DNA of 64,000 nt from an uncultured Pontibacter sp. (GCF_947492645.1 NZ_CANLMZ010000004.1:1-64000); one strand, 5' to 3'. Numbered from the stretch's first letter, positions 1 to 8,992 are shown. A program made the numbers and translations. Notes: generated by a model from the letters alone, not told the origin.

Positions 1-58
1 AGGAGCTCTCTTTCAGGTAAGGTGAAGATAAGAAAAATTCTACTATTTTCCTTGACTT

Positions 59-250
59 TCAAAACAGTACCTTTATCAACAAGGATTTATCAGCTTTAGC
101 AGTGTATTTGCAAGTAGGAGTTTGAAACATTAGCTGACCTTGCTGAACATAACACCTGTGATGATACATTTGTGTCTCTGAAGTATCCGCATATTTTGGC
201 ATCACCCAAGTCAGCTTGAGTAGAATAAGGGCAGAAATTAGGTAAGCCAA
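59..250 (-). CDS. possible small membrane-anchored or exported protein
   Basis: I do not recognise this 63-residue frame. It begins with a hydrophobic run (MAYLISALILLKLTW) that could be a signal peptide or one membrane helix, followed by a polar tail with two cysteines. No better gene overlaps it, but it is short, shows no family motif, and lies at the window edge. It may be a chance frame. Confidence 0.25.
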   Translation of the reverse strand: MAYLISALILLKLTWVMPKYADTSETQMYHHRCYVQQGQLMFQTPTCKYTAKADKSLLIKVLF

Positions 251-315
251 TGTTTTTTATCATTTGTTAAATTTAAATCAAGTTCAGTTCCTGACTTTTG
301 TCAAAAACAAAAATA

Positions 316-642
316 ATGAACTGGATTATCTTGATTATAGCTGGGCTGTTTGAAGTAGCTTTTGCTTCTTGCTTGGGTAAAGCAAAAGAAACAACTGGAA
401 GTGAGATGTACGGGTGGTATGGTGGTTTTTTACTTTCCCTAACAATCAGTATGCTACTCTTGATGAAAGCCACGCAAAATCTGCCGATCGGAACTGCTTA
501 TGCTGTCTGGACGGGCATTGGCGCTGTTGGCACGGTAGTGATAGGTATTGTGGTATTTAAAGATCCTATTACTTTTTGGCGTATCTTTTTCATCATAACC
601 CTTATCGGCTCCATCATTGGGCTAAAATCTGTTTCGCATTAA
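316..642 (+). CDS. SMR-family exporter, Gdx/SugE-like (guanidinium or quaternary ammonium)
   Basis: This is a four-helix small multidrug resistance protein of about 108 residues, normal for a family that works as dual-topology dimers in the inner membrane. The first helix carries the essential glutamate in GLFEV. The stretch TAYAVWTGIGAVGT is the signature of the Gdx/SugE branch, which exports guanidinium in exchange for protons, rather than the EmrE branch. I start at the internal ATG (MNWIILI) because the upstream MSKTKI extension is not family-like. The gene stands alone, although a stub resembling its first codons lies 3.6 kb downstream. The family is clear; the substrate is inferred. Confidence 0.88.
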   Translation: MNWIILIIAGLFEVAFASCLGKAKETTGSEMYGWYGGFLLSLTISMLLLMKATQNLPIGTAYAVWTGIGAVGTVVIGIVVFKDPITFWRIFFIITLIGSIIGLKSVSH

Positions 643-796
643 CTCTTCAATGACTTTACTACATCATCTAATTAGAGCAAATGGTAATTAGGGAACCATA
701 AAGTCATAGCTTGTATGGAATTTTTAAAGGGTCAATCATAATATGAAAAATTAGTGCTAAAAGTAAATTAGCGAATTAGTTGGCTGCTTAACTGAT

Positions 797-1690
797 TTAG
801 CTTCCTTTAGTTAGGTAATTCCTGGCAATGTCTATAACTTGCTGCAATATGTTCTTCAATACCAGGCTGTTGTCATGCTTTCTCCATAATACATAAAGGT
901 GCATACTATAAGGCAGAGGTATAAAACGCACGTTAGGAAGTGCACTTAAAGAATAGGATAAAGGTAGTATGGAGACCCCAAGCCCTTTTGAAACTAGTCC
1001 AAGTATCATTCCCCCAAAATCAGTTTCAACATGCACGTTGGGAGTAAATTGGTGCTCTTCAAAAATCTGTCGGAGAGTAGCGGTGTAGACTGAGTTATGC
1101 GCCAGGTTGGGTAGGATAAATTTCTCGTACTTTAAATCCTGAAGTCCGCTAAAGTTATGCTCATTGAGGTGGTAGTCAGATGGTACAACAAGAGCAAACG
1201 ATTCTGAGTAAAGGCAAGTGGATTGCAAAGCGTAGTTCTCAGCAGGTTCTCTCCTGAGGGCCAGGTCCATCTGGTAATTGAGCAAAAGCTGCTCGAAGCT
1301 GGTATCAGTAGGCTCCACTAACTCCACCTTCAGTTCGGGCAGCGCGTGAGAAATATTGGCGATTAGATCTGGTATAAAGCTATACACAATAGAACCAGGA
1401 TAACCAATTTTTACATGACCAAATGCTCCTTCATGAATCTTCTTTGCTTGCAAGTGAATCCGGTTGATCGTATCCAACAAGGGTATCCATTGGTCTCTTA
1501 GGTATACGCCAGCTTCGGTTAATTTTACACTTCGCTTGCTTCTTTCAAAAAGCTGAACACCTAGTTCTTCTTCCAACGCTTTAATCTGCCTGCTGAGCGC
1601 GGACTGGGTTATAAACATGCGTTCTGCTGTTTTCCAGAAGTGCAGTTCCTGCGCCAGTGCGAGAAAATATTTTATCTGCTGAATCTCCAT
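797..1690 (-). CDS. LysR-family transcriptional regulator
   Basis: A 297-residue LysR-type regulator of full family length. The N-terminal winged helix-turn-helix (residues about 1-60) includes QIKYFLALAQELHF and TQSALSRQIKALEEELG. The rest is the periplasmic-binding-protein-like effector domain, for example KIGYPGSIVYSFIPDLI. It is transcribed divergently from the small membrane protein at 1789, the usual layout for a LysR regulator and its target, so that gene is the best guess for what it controls. The effector cannot be told from the sequence. Confidence 0.93.
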   Translation of the reverse strand: MEIQQIKYFLALAQELHFWKTAERMFITQSALSRQIKALEEELGVQLFERSKRSVKLTEAGVYLRDQWIPLLDTINRIHLQAKKIHEGAFGHVKIGYPGSIVYSFIPDLIANISHALPELKVELVEPTDTSFEQLLLNYQMDLALRREPAENYALQSTCLYSESFALVVPSDYHLNEHNFSGLQDLKYEKFILPNLAHNSVYTATLRQIFEEHQFTPNVHVETDFGGMILGLVSKGLGVSILPLSYSLSALPNVRFIPLPYSMHLYVLWRKHDNSLVLKNILQQVIDIARNYLTKGS

Positions 1691-1788
1691 TTACACTGAT
1701 TCATTTTTTGCATTAGTTAAGCCAAACATAGCATTTTTATACACATAGAAACGCAGTTATTTTGTAATAAATAATAATCTATTACGCA

Positions 1789-2040
1789 ATGGTGTCAATA
1801 CGTCGGTACATGGGGGAAACGGTAGGTTGGGTTAGTGCAGTTATTTCGCTTTCAGCCTTCACGTTGAATAGTATGGGCTTTATTAGTGGTCAGTCAGTTG
1901 AATATTTGGTAATGAATATCATAGCTTGTTTTTTAATGATGCTATACGCCATATCCAAGAAAGCGCATGCGAGCTGGGTGCTTAACAGCATCTTTATGGG
2001 AGTGGCTGTAATCGCATTAATCAAGTCTTTTCTCACCTAA
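1789..2040 (+). CDS. small membrane protein resembling the CBU_0592 family
   Basis: An 83-residue protein with three hydrophobic segments and little else. The pattern (GWVSAVISLSAFTLNSMGFI, then a short loop and two more helices) resembles the CBU_0592-like small membrane domain, whose function is unknown. The first ATG is used here, but the ATG seven codons on (MGETVGWVS) fits the family start equally well. It is divergent from the LysR gene, with about 100 bp between them that probably hold both promoters. Family assignment is moderate. Confidence 0.6.
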   Translation: MVSIRRYMGETVGWVSAVISLSAFTLNSMGFISGQSVEYLVMNIIACFLMMLYAISKKAHASWVLNSIFMGVAVIALIKSFLT

Positions 2041-2261
2041 TACATAAGAAAAGGAATTGTAGTGTATTAGTCATTACAGGCATTTTTTAGTTACATCTTT
2101 TGACTTTCATACAATGAAGGAGATAGGAGACAAACAATAATAGCTTGTTACTGCATTCTTCGACATAACTTCAGGGTAGGCAGTGTACTAAATTGTTTAC
2201 CATAACTTCAAAGCCACTGAGGTCGTGATGACCTATTAGAGAACCATTTTTTCTTACAACA

Positions 2262-2717
2262 ATGAGTATAAAAATTAGAAAAGCAGTTGAAGATGATAGT
2301 GTAAAGGTTTGGCCCTTGATGAAAGAGTTAGCCATTTTTGAAAAATATATCGAATCTTTTGCCATCACACCAGAAATCGTACGTGAAAGTGGATTTCATA
2401 AAAACCCGCCTGATTTTTATTGTATAGTTGCAGAAGATGAGGACAAAATTGTAGGCATGTTGGTGTATTATTTTCTGCCATATACTGCTCAAAATAGACC
2501 TGCTATTTATATGAAAGAACTCTATGTTGATGCACGTTACAGAGGGCAAAAGATAGGAGAGCAACTAATGCATGCTTTGCGGGAAGAAGCTAAACAAAAG
2601 AATTGTGGGCAAATTAAATGGACTGTTGCCCCTTGGAATAAGGCAGGCATCAAGTTTTATGAAAGATTAGGGGCGAATGAAAATCGGGATTGGCTAAACT
2701 ACGAATGGAACATATAA
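2262..2717 (+). CDS. GNAT N-acetyltransferase, diamine/spermidine acetyltransferase-like
   Basis: A complete single-domain GNAT enzyme of 151 residues. The acetyl-CoA binding motif is YVDARYRGQKIGEQLM (the Q/RxxGxG/A loop), followed by the motif B strand KWTVAPWNKAGIKFYERLGA. Overall layout, including the FYC and KELYVD strands, resembles the spermidine/spermine N1-acetyltransferase branch, but the real acceptor is unknown. The next GNAT gene starts 18 bp downstream on the same strand, so the two are probably co-transcribed. GNAT membership is firm; the polyamine substrate is inferred. Confidence 0.85.
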   Translation: MSIKIRKAVEDDSVKVWPLMKELAIFEKYIESFAITPEIVRESGFHKNPPDFYCIVAEDEDKIVGMLVYYFLPYTAQNRPAIYMKELYVDARYRGQKIGEQLMHALREEAKQKNCGQIKWTVAPWNKAGIKFYERLGANENRDWLNYEWNI

Positions 2718-2735
2718 TTTTCAGGTATTACATTA

Positions 2736-3275
2736 ATGGATAGAGCAATGGAAGTAATCAATATAACAAAAGCAACTAAAGACGACATTAACCAATTGCA
2801 GAAGATTGGTAGGCAGACATTTTCTGAAACATTTTCAGCCAGCAACTCTGAGGAGAACATGGCCAAGTACTTGGAAGATGGATTCTCTTTAGAAAAGTTA
2901 ACGACTGAACTTAATGATCCAGGCTCAGAATTTTATTTTGCACTGCTTAACAAGGATGTAATTGGGTATCTGAAGCTGAACTTCGGGCAATCGCAAACGG
3001 AGTTAAAAGAGAACAAAGCACTAGAGATTGAGCGGATCTATGTCTTAAAAGAATTCCATGGAAAAAAGGTAGGCCAACTGCTTTATGAGAAAGCCCTTGA
3101 GATTGCAAAGCAGAAAAATGTAGACTTCGTTTGGTTAGGAGTATGGGAAGAAAACCCAAGAGCAATTAACTTTTATAAAAAGAATGGCTTTGTAGAGTTT
3201 GACAAACACATCTTCAAACTAGGTGATGACGAGCAAACAGACATTATGATGAAGCTAAATCTGATCGAAAAATAA
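2736..3275 (+). CDS. GNAT N-acetyltransferase, PaiA-like
   Basis: A second GNAT enzyme of about 175-179 residues. The CoA loop is RIYVLKEFHGKKVGQLLYEKAL, and the C-terminal strand GVWEENPRAINFYKKNGF is the typical PaiA/RimI-like signature. PaiA-type proteins acetylate polyamines in Bacillus. Both ATGs (2736 and 2748) are usable; the second gives MEVINITKATKDD. It follows the previous acetyltransferase closely and precedes the Crp/Fnr gene by 44 bp, so all three may form one transcript. Substrate is inferred. Confidence 0.83.
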   Translation: MDRAMEVINITKATKDDINQLQKIGRQTFSETFSASNSEENMAKYLEDGFSLEKLTTELNDPGSEFYFALLNKDVIGYLKLNFGQSQTELKENKALEIERIYVLKEFHGKKVGQLLYEKALEIAKQKNVDFVWLGVWEENPRAINFYKKNGFVEFDKHIFKLGDDEQTDIMMKLNLIEK

Positions 3276-3319
3276 GAAGGTTGCTGTTGGCAAAGCTGGC
3301 ATATAATACAGAGTGTTGA

Positions 3320-3883
3320 ATGAGTATAGACCAGATTATTGATAATATTTTCCAGCTTCCTGATACTTCAAAATCAATTCTTAAAGAGAACATTGTCGAA
3401 GTCAGGTATCCAAAAGGTCACATTTTGTTGAGGGCCGATAGGATTGAGTCAAACTTATACTTCATCCATAAAGGGATCGCTCGTGCATTTGCCTACTCAG
3501 GGGAAGCCGAAATTACTTTTTGGTTTGGTAGAGAAGGAGATACCGTCCTATCCATGAAAAGCTATGTAGAAAATCAGAAAGGATATGAGAACATAGAACT
3601 GTTAGAGGATTGTATCTTATATGAATTAAAAGCAGCCCACCTTCAAAAGCTCTTTCTTGAGGACTTGCATATAGCAAACTGGGGACGGAGATTGGCAGAG
3701 CAAGAACTAATAAAGACGGAGGAACGGCTCATATCCCGTCAGGTACGAACTGCCTCAGAACGATATGGACAATTGGTTATCGTTAATCCGGACTTAATTC
3801 AAAGGGTTCAGTTAGTCCACATCGCTTCCTACCTAGGTATAACTAGAAATAGCCTTAGTAGAATTAGAGCCGAAATCAGGTAA
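3320..3883 (+). CDS. Crp/Fnr-family transcriptional regulator
   Basis: A 187-residue regulator with an N-terminal cyclic-nucleotide-binding-like beta barrel (ILLRADRIESNLYFIHKGIARAF) and a C-terminal helix-turn-helix (IASYLGITRNSLSRIRAEI). No FNR-type cysteine cluster is present. In Bacteroidota, short Crp/Fnr regulators of this type often sit beside an SMR exporter. Here only an SMR-like stub follows, at 3948, which suggests that a partner gene was lost. Its effector cannot be read from the sequence. Confidence 0.9.
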   Translation: MSIDQIIDNIFQLPDTSKSILKENIVEVRYPKGHILLRADRIESNLYFIHKGIARAFAYSGEAEITFWFGREGDTVLSMKSYVENQKGYENIELLEDCILYELKAAHLQKLFLEDLHIANWGRRLAEQELIKTEERLISRQVRTASERYGQLVIVNPDLIQRVQLVHIASYLGITRNSLSRIRAEIR

Positions 3884-3947
3884 TACCCTTTTTTAACATT
3901 TGGTAAATTCATTTTCAGCCCGATTCCAGACCTTTGATGAAAGAGGC

Positions 3948-4055
3948 ATGAACTGGATTCTTCTGATTACTGCAGCAATAGTATTATACTATTGTTATCC
4001 TATTAAACAGTATTGCCGAGACTCCGACCCCTTGCAAAAGGCGCTGACAGGTTAA
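3948..4055 (+). pseudogene. probable 5' stub of an SMR-exporter gene
   Basis: A 35-codon frame beginning MNWILLIT, preceded by AAAGAGG. Seven of the first nine residues match the SMR protein encoded at 316 (MNWIILIIA), after which similarity stops and the frame ends. SMR genes commonly follow Crp/Fnr genes in this phylum. I read this as what remains after an internal deletion of such a gene. The match is short, so chance cannot be excluded. Confidence 0.35.
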
Positions 4056-4150
4056 AGGCTCCCACGCTAGATTATCAGTTCTCCTATATCAATGGCTAAT
4101 AGCCTTGGTTAAATAATGATGTGAAAATCAAAAGTAAACCTAATAAATAT

Positions 4151-5110
4151 ATGGAACCGATATTAAAAGAAAACCCCAACCGCTATGTCCTATTCCCCAT
4201 CCAGCACGAAGAAATATGGCAGATGTACAAGAAGGCAGAGGCCAGCTTTTGGGTAGCAGAGGAAATAGACCTGGGGCAAGACATGAAAGACTGGGAGAAC
4301 CTAAACGAAGGCGAGCGCCATTTCATCAGCCATGTCCTGGCTTTTTTTGCAGCCTCGGACGGTATCGTGAACGAGAACCTGGCCGTGAACTTTATGAATG
4401 AGGTGCAGATCCCGGAAGCCCGCTGTTTCTACGGATTCCAAATCATGATGGAGAACATCCACGCCGAGACATACTCTCTGCTGATTGACACCTATATCAA
4501 GGATCAGCAGGAAAAAGACCGTTTATTCCACGCCTTAGATACAGTACCAGCTGTTAAGAAGAAAGGTGAGTGGGCGCTGCGTTGGATCGACAGCGAGAAC
4601 TTTACGGAGCGCCTTATTGCTTTTGCGGCTGTGGAGGGCATCTTCTTCTCCGGCTCGTTTTGTTCTATCTTCTGGTTGAAGAAGCGCGGCCTGATGCCAG
4701 GTTTAACGTTTTCCAATGAGCTTATCTCCCGTGACGAAGGTGTTCACTGTGACTTTGCCTGTCTGCTATACAGCATGCTGGTGAACAAGCTGCCAGAGGA
4801 ACGCGTGCACGAAATTATCCGCGATGCGGTAAGTATAGAGCAGGAATTTGTGACAGACTCGCTTCCTGTTGACCTAATCGGCATGAACGCAAAACTGATG
4901 AGCCAGTACATCGAGTTTGTGGCCGATCGCCTGTTGGTAGACCTTGGCTATAGCAAGATTTACAACTCAACTAACCCATTTGATTTTATGGAGATGATCT
5001 CGCTGCAGGGTAAAACTAACTTCTTTGAGAAGCGTGTAGGCGAGTATCAGAAAGCCGGCGTGCTAAGCGACAAAGACAAAAATGTTTTTTCGCTGGACGA
5101 AGACTTTTAA
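4151..5110 (+). CDS. nrdB: class I ribonucleoside-diphosphate reductase, small (beta) subunit
   Basis: This is the diferric-tyrosyl subunit that generates the radical used by NrdA to reduce ribonucleotides for DNA synthesis. From the ATG at 4151 ([10 protein letters not shown], the usual family start) it has 319 residues. All iron ligands are visible: D70, E101, H104, E162, E196 and H199, with the radical tyrosine Y108 in ENIHAETY. A longer GTG frame from 4121 adds ten residues that are not family-like. The partner nrdA, normally adjacent, is absent: the next element is an insertion sequence and then unrelated genes. Confidence 0.95.
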   Translation: MEPILKENPNRYVLFPIQHEEIWQMYKKAEASFWVAEEIDLGQDMKDWENLNEGERHFISHVLAFFAASDGIVNENLAVNFMNEVQIPEARCFYGFQIMMENIHAETYSLLIDTYIKDQQEKDRLFHALDTVPAVKKKGEWALRWIDSENFTERLIAFAAVEGIFFSGSFCSIFWLKKRGLMPGLTFSNELISRDEGVHCDFACLLYSMLVNKLPEERVHEIIRDAVSIEQEFVTDSLPVDLIGMNAKLMSQYIEFVADRLLVDLGYSKIYNSTNPFDFMEMISLQGKTNFFEKRVGEYQKAGVLSDKDKNVFSLDEDF

Positions 5111-5118
5111 CTTTAATC

Positions 5119-5170
5119 AGCCTTCTAATTTGCGCTATATGTAATTTCGGATAAAGCAGATTAGAAGGCT
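5119..5170 (+). terminator. inverted repeat downstream of nrdB
   Basis: An 11-bp perfect arm AGCCTTCTAAT at 5119-5129 pairs with ATTAGAAGGCT at 5160-5170 across a 30-base loop, nine bases after the nrdB stop codon. There is no clear T-run, so this may be a weak terminator or an mRNA-end structure. Confidence 0.45.
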
Positions 5171-5565
5171 ATATGTTCTAGCAAACACTCCTCAATAACT
5201 GGTTTGATATTGTGTTGCAAATAAATGGTTGGTGGGTTTAAAAGTGTGGCTATAGTTACTTTTTGACTGGTTTGTATGAGAGTAATGAGTTGCTTTTACT
5301 TGAAATGCACCTGTTCTCTAAATGCAGTTCAAAAGAAAAACTATTTATGCTATTCTTCACTTTATAGGGAGCTCTAGAATGTTACTGCAAACTAACAGTT
5401 GCAAACATAAAACAAACATTCCCAACACGGAGGCAGCAGTCGTAATTCAACTAATCTCTGCACTTTGTTTAGTATGAGCTAGGTAGCAATAGCAGGTAAC
5501 CCGGCTAATACTCAGGAGCCTTGGGAATCTCAATTCATGGAAAAAATTGTCTCTTAAAACCCTCG
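5171..5565. other. non-coding stretch between nrdB and the insertion sequence
   Basis: About 400 bp with no convincing gene, RNA or repeat. It ends at the CCCTCG target duplication of the insertion sequence. Nothing resembling the start of nrdA is visible. Confidence 0.5.
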
Positions 5566-5580
5566 TGGCTGTTGCACAAC
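5566..5580 (+). repeat. left terminal inverted repeat of the IS
   Basis: TGGCTGTTGCACAAC, the exact reverse complement of the right end at 7204-7218. Confidence 0.88.
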
Positions 5581-5631
5581 CATCTTAGATATAGCCGTTA
5601 AATAATAGTTAGTGGTTAATTCTATGGTGTT

Positions 5632-7167
5632 ATGCAGGGAAGGAAGAATTTTAAAGATGAGCGGCAATTGCTCTTTTCGCTTTCGGCCCATGTGCCGGAA
5701 CATAACTTTTACCGGCGCCTCAAAGCCAGGCTCGACCTATCATTTCTCTACGAACTAACAGCTCCCTACTACGGCAAGTGCGGCCAGCAAAGCATTGATC
5801 CGGTCGTCTTCTTCAAGCTCTGCCTGATAAGCTATCTGGAGAACATCGTATCAGACCGTAAACTGATCGAGCACTGTAGCCTTCGGCTGGATCTGTTATA
5901 TTTTCTGGACTACCAGCTCGACGAATCGTTGCCCTGGCACTCTACTGTATCGCGAACCCGCAAGCTATTCCCTGAACGCTTGTTTGAAACTCTGTTTGAC
6001 AAGGTTTTCAGCCTTTGCGTAGAACAGGGCATGGTGTCGGGCAGTGTGCAGGCAATCGATTCCGCCCCGATTAAGGCCAACGCTTCCATGGAAAGCCTAC
6101 TATTAAAGCAGCCACAGGAGACTGAGCAATTGTATCTGACGACTCTACCACATGACGATCAACACCCTAAGAATAACAAATCGACACAACTTATCACCGC
6201 TCCCGCCCATCAGCTCAGGAAACTGGAAAAGCATCAGCAAAATCTCAAAAGCGCACCTACTGCTTTAGGCGCAAATCATGAAAAGGCACAGCTAGTTAGC
6301 AACAAGACACATTATGCCCCACATGATCCTGATGCCCGCATCTCTGTCAAGCCAGGGAAGGTCAGAAAACTCAACTACCACTGCAGCATGGCAGTAGATA
6401 CGGCACAGGGTGTGATCTCGCATATTCAGGCCGATTTTGCTGATGGTCGAGATAGCCAGTATCTGCCATCCCTGACTGGACAGGTGCAAAGCCGGCTTCT
6501 AGCTCATGGACTCCTGATGCAAGACCTGCTGGCCGATGCCGGGTATTCCAACGGCTCGAACTATTACTTTCTGGAATTGCGGGGGATTACTGGATGGATA
6601 CCGGTATTCGGCATGTACAAGCCCGAGATAAATGGATTTCCTTATGATAAGAAAACAGACCAGTTTAGCTGCCCGATGGGTAGGCCACTACAGTTCAAAA
6701 GCTTTGATCATACGCCGGACGGCAGGTTACTGAAGCATTACTGGGCAGCGCCCAGTGATTGCAGGCAATGTCCTAGCAAAGCTACCTGTGCCCCTAAGAC
6801 CCGGTGCCGCAAAATTACCCGCACCGCATATGATGAGCAATACCAGCGGGCCTACGCCCGGCAACATAGCAAGCAGGGCAATCACATGAAAAAGCTTCGC
6901 CAAAGCACCATAGAGCCTGTCTTTGGAAGCCTGGTGCAGCATTATGGCCTGCGCAAGATCAATGTGCTGGGTAAATCAGGAGCACACAAAGTAATGGTGC
7001 TGGCAGCCGTTGCCTTCAACCTCAAAAAGTACATGAAGTGCAAACCAGCCAGAGCTGTAAGCATGGCGCAGGTACTGGAAAAAGAAGCTCTTTTAATCGA
7101 CTCTACTGCGTTTTTAATACGATATGTAACGCAAACTTCTAAAGCTAAAATGAAGTTATTGCCTTAG
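5632..7167 (+). CDS. IS1182-family transposase
   Basis: A 511-residue transposase that fills the element. The N-terminal domain (residues about 1-130, with CGQQSIDPVVFFKL and SYLENIVSDRKL) is typical of IS1182/IS5-like enzymes. The catalytic DDE triad is best placed at D143 (AIDSAPIKA), D302 (LLADAGYS) and E428 (STIEPVFGSL). A small cysteine cluster (DCRQCPSKATC) lies before the last catalytic residue, as in relatives. It starts 66 bp inside the left end and stops 51 bp before the right end, with no frameshift. Confidence 0.93.
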   Translation: MQGRKNFKDERQLLFSLSAHVPEHNFYRRLKARLDLSFLYELTAPYYGKCGQQSIDPVVFFKLCLISYLENIVSDRKLIEHCSLRLDLLYFLDYQLDESLPWHSTVSRTRKLFPERLFETLFDKVFSLCVEQGMVSGSVQAIDSAPIKANASMESLLLKQPQETEQLYLTTLPHDDQHPKNNKSTQLITAPAHQLRKLEKHQQNLKSAPTALGANHEKAQLVSNKTHYAPHDPDARISVKPGKVRKLNYHCSMAVDTAQGVISHIQADFADGRDSQYLPSLTGQVQSRLLAHGLLMQDLLADAGYSNGSNYYFLELRGITGWIPVFGMYKPEINGFPYDKKTDQFSCPMGRPLQFKSFDHTPDGRLLKHYWAAPSDCRQCPSKATCAPKTRCRKITRTAYDEQYQRAYARQHSKQGNHMKKLRQSTIEPVFGSLVQHYGLRKINVLGKSGAHKVMVLAAVAFNLKKYMKCKPARAVSMAQVLEKEALLIDSTAFLIRYVTQTSKAKMKLLP

Positions 7168-7203
7168 GAAGTTTAGACGCAAAAGAGTGGTACAAGTAAA
7201 GTA

Positions 7204-7218
7204 GTTGTGCAACAGCCA
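7204..7218 (+). repeat. right terminal inverted repeat of the IS
   Basis: GTTGTGCAACAGCCA, the exact reverse complement of the left end, followed directly by CCCTCG, the likely target-site duplication. Confidence 0.88.
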
Positions 7219-7238
7219 CCCTCGTTTTCCTAAGATCC

Positions 7239-7258
7239 GCTTATTTGATGAAATAAGC
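7239..7258. terminator. hairpin sharing its core with the 15.6 kb terminator
   Basis: GCTTATTT and AAATAAGC pair around GATG. The same 8-bp stem, with loop TATG, forms the core of the strong terminator at 15574-15609. It lies just beyond the insertion sequence and may have terminated transcription from the nrdB side before the insertion. Confidence 0.45.
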
Positions 7259-7489
7259 ATGTTTTGGTGGGTAATCATGTGAGCCAAAAGATCGTTTTCT
7301 TGATACTATCAACCAGTTGTTTGGGGTACAGCTGCAACCTGGAAACAATAAGTTTCAACCTAAAATCTAATTGATTGCAGACCTAAAGCAACGAGTTTAA
7401 TGCTTGTACTGTTTCCAATATTGATACCTTTAATAGAAGCGGCTTGTTTACTAAAGTGATTAGCCTTTTGTGAGAATGCAGTTTTTCAT

Positions 7490-8317
7490 CTAGTTCAACC
7501 GATTTCGATACTCACTTGGTGTAACGCCCAGCAGTTTTTTTACATAGCGGGTAAAAAAGGAGCGGCTGCCAAACTCCATTTTATCGGCAATCTCCGAGAT
7601 GTTGAGGTTCTTGTTTTGCAGCAGGAGGATGATGCGCTCCTTGGCAGTGCGTTGAATCCATTCGGAGGCCGTGACCCCGGATGATTGCTTACAGATCTGG
7701 TTAAGGTATTTGGGAGTAATGTTTAACTCATTGCTGTAAAACTGGACTTCCCGCTCCGTCATGCAATGTTCCTGTGCCAGTTGCATAAACCGCTCATATA
7801 AGGTTCCCGTTTGCAGACTGTGTTTGCGTCTTTCATATTCATTGGCAAAAACGTGCCACATTTCAAGAATAAACAGCTGCATTTGCAAGTGCAGGGCTTC
7901 TTCATAAAAGCGGTGGTTAGTTTCCAGGTAGCGGTCATATAGCCATTTAAAGTTCAAGAGGATTTTTTGCTTATCATTTTCGCCATGTATTGTTTTTACC
8001 GGATACACCCTTGAATGCAAGAGGGCATTGATACTCCAGCTCTGATCGGGAATGTTATTGTTCAACAAATCTTTTTCCGCAAATAATACCGATGCTTTAA
8101 AGCTTTTTGAAAACTTCAAATCAGCCAGCCTACTTTCGGCAAACCAAAACAAAAACTCCCCTTTTCTGCATTCCATGTGCTGATCATTGAATGTAAACTT
8201 GATGCTACCACGATGGCAGAACAAATGGGTATGATAATGCTTTTCGAATTGATCTGGAAAATCACTCTTACCCGACACTTCCTGTAAAATTACTTTTGGT
8301 TGCATTCCAGTTGGCAT
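7490..8317 (-). CDS. AraC-family transcriptional regulator
   Basis: A 275-residue AraC/XylS regulator. The N-terminal cupin-like sensor half includes HYHTHLFCHRGSIKFTF. The C-terminal pair of helix-turn-helix motifs is complete: FYSNELNITPKYLNQICKQS, then ISEIADKMEFGSRSFFTRYV and the closing GVTPSEYRNR. It faces the acetyltransferase operon at 8425, with about 107 bp between the starts containing a -7 box and a palindrome. It is therefore the first candidate to control that operon. The inducer is unknown. Confidence 0.93.
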   Translation of the reverse strand: MPTGMQPKVILQEVSGKSDFPDQFEKHYHTHLFCHRGSIKFTFNDQHMECRKGEFLFWFAESRLADLKFSKSFKASVLFAEKDLLNNNIPDQSWSINALLHSRVYPVKTIHGENDKQKILLNFKWLYDRYLETNHRFYEEALHLQMQLFILEMWHVFANEYERRKHSLQTGTLYERFMQLAQEHCMTEREVQFYSNELNITPKYLNQICKQSSGVTASEWIQRTAKERIILLLQNKNLNISEIADKMEFGSRSFFTRYVKKLLGVTPSEYRNRLN

Positions 8318-8377
8318 TAAAAGTCCTTCTGCTAATATAAGTGATATGTGAAATTATTACAGCATTATGTGTAACAA

Positions 8378-8404
8378 TTGGAAAGTTAAGGTGCTATACC
8401 TTTG
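8378..8404 (+). promoter_or_regulatory. predicted Bacteroidota promoter for the 8425 operon
   Basis: TTG at 8378-8380 and TACCTTTG at 8397-8404 fit the -33 and -7 (TAnnTTTG) consensus with a 16-base spacer. The predicted start lies only about 10-15 bases ahead of the ATG, so the leader would be very short. Confidence 0.55.
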
Positions 8405-8421
8405 TATCATACAAATGATAC
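8404..8421. promoter_or_regulatory. palindromic operator candidate
   Basis: GTATCAT-ACAA-ATGATAC: perfect 7-bp arms around a 4-base centre, between the -7 box and the ATG at 8425. A bound protein would block both transcription start and ribosome access. Confidence 0.5.
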
Positions 8422-8424
8422 AAG

Positions 8425-8991
8425 ATGCAGACATCCGATAAAGATATTTTTGAACGCCTGAGAGCAGGAGAAACTATAAGCCCAGCGGATACGCAGGGGA
8501 GCAGGTTGCGCGAAGCATCCTATGCTACAATGAAGTTGGTTCAACAAATGAATAATTCAAGTGACCCAGAAAAGATCCGAGAAATATTAAGTCAGATCAC
8601 AGGGAAAGAAATAGATGCATTAACCACAGTATTTCCACCCTTGTATATCAATTACGGGAAGAATACTAAAATCGGCAAAAATGTATTCATCAACTTTGAC
8701 TGCACCTTTCTGGACCTTGGAGGCATTACCATTGAAGATAATGTGCTGCTAGCGCCAGGCGTGAAATTACTCTCAGAAGGCCATCCGCTTTCTCCGGGTA
8801 GCAGGCAGTCGCTTGTTCCAAAACCCATTTGCATCAAGAAAAACGTCTGGATTGGCGCAAATGCAACGATACTTCAAGGGGTGACGGTGGGAGAAAATTC
8901 GGTTGTTGCGGCCGGAGCAGTTGTATCAAAAGATGTTCCTGCCAATACAGTTGTTGGTGGCATCCCAGCGAAAATCATTAAATCCATTTAA
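8425..8991 (+). CDS. left-handed beta-helix O-acetyltransferase (maltose acetyltransferase-like)
   Basis: A 188-residue hexapeptide-repeat acetyltransferase of the LbH-MAT (Maa/LacA) type, which moves acetyl from acetyl-CoA to a sugar or similar hydroxyl. The N-terminal helical Mac-like segment is followed by hexapeptide coils ([40 protein letters not shown]). The catalytic histidine is probably in LLSEGHPL. It is first in a same-strand run whose next gene starts two bases after its stop. Its acceptor cannot be determined. Confidence 0.9.
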   Translation: MQTSDKDIFERLRAGETISPADTQGSRLREASYATMKLVQQMNNSSDPEKIREILSQITGKEIDALTTVFPPLYINYGKNTKIGKNVFINFDCTFLDLGGITIEDNVLLAPGVKLLSEGHPLSPGSRQSLVPKPICIKKNVWIGANATILQGVTVGENSVVAAGAVVSKDVPANTVVGGIPAKIIKSI

Positions 8992-8992
8992 T

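Larger units (their letters stand above)
5566..7218 (+). mobile_element. complete IS1182-family insertion sequence
   Basis: A 1,653-bp element bounded by perfect 15-bp inverted repeats: TGGCTGTTGCACAAC at 5566-5580 and GTTGTGCAACAGCCA at 7204-7218. CCCTCG is present on both flanks (5560-5565 and 7219-7224) and is the likely target duplication; exact borders could shift by one base because flank and repeat share a G/C. Removing the element rejoins AAAACCCTCG to TTTTCC, a short palindrome-like target. The transposase frame is intact, so the element may be active. Confidence 0.9.

Noticed and set aside
3320..3883. Crp/Fnr protein as an oxygen sensor (FNR)
   Set aside because: The cysteines that hold the iron-sulphur cluster are absent.
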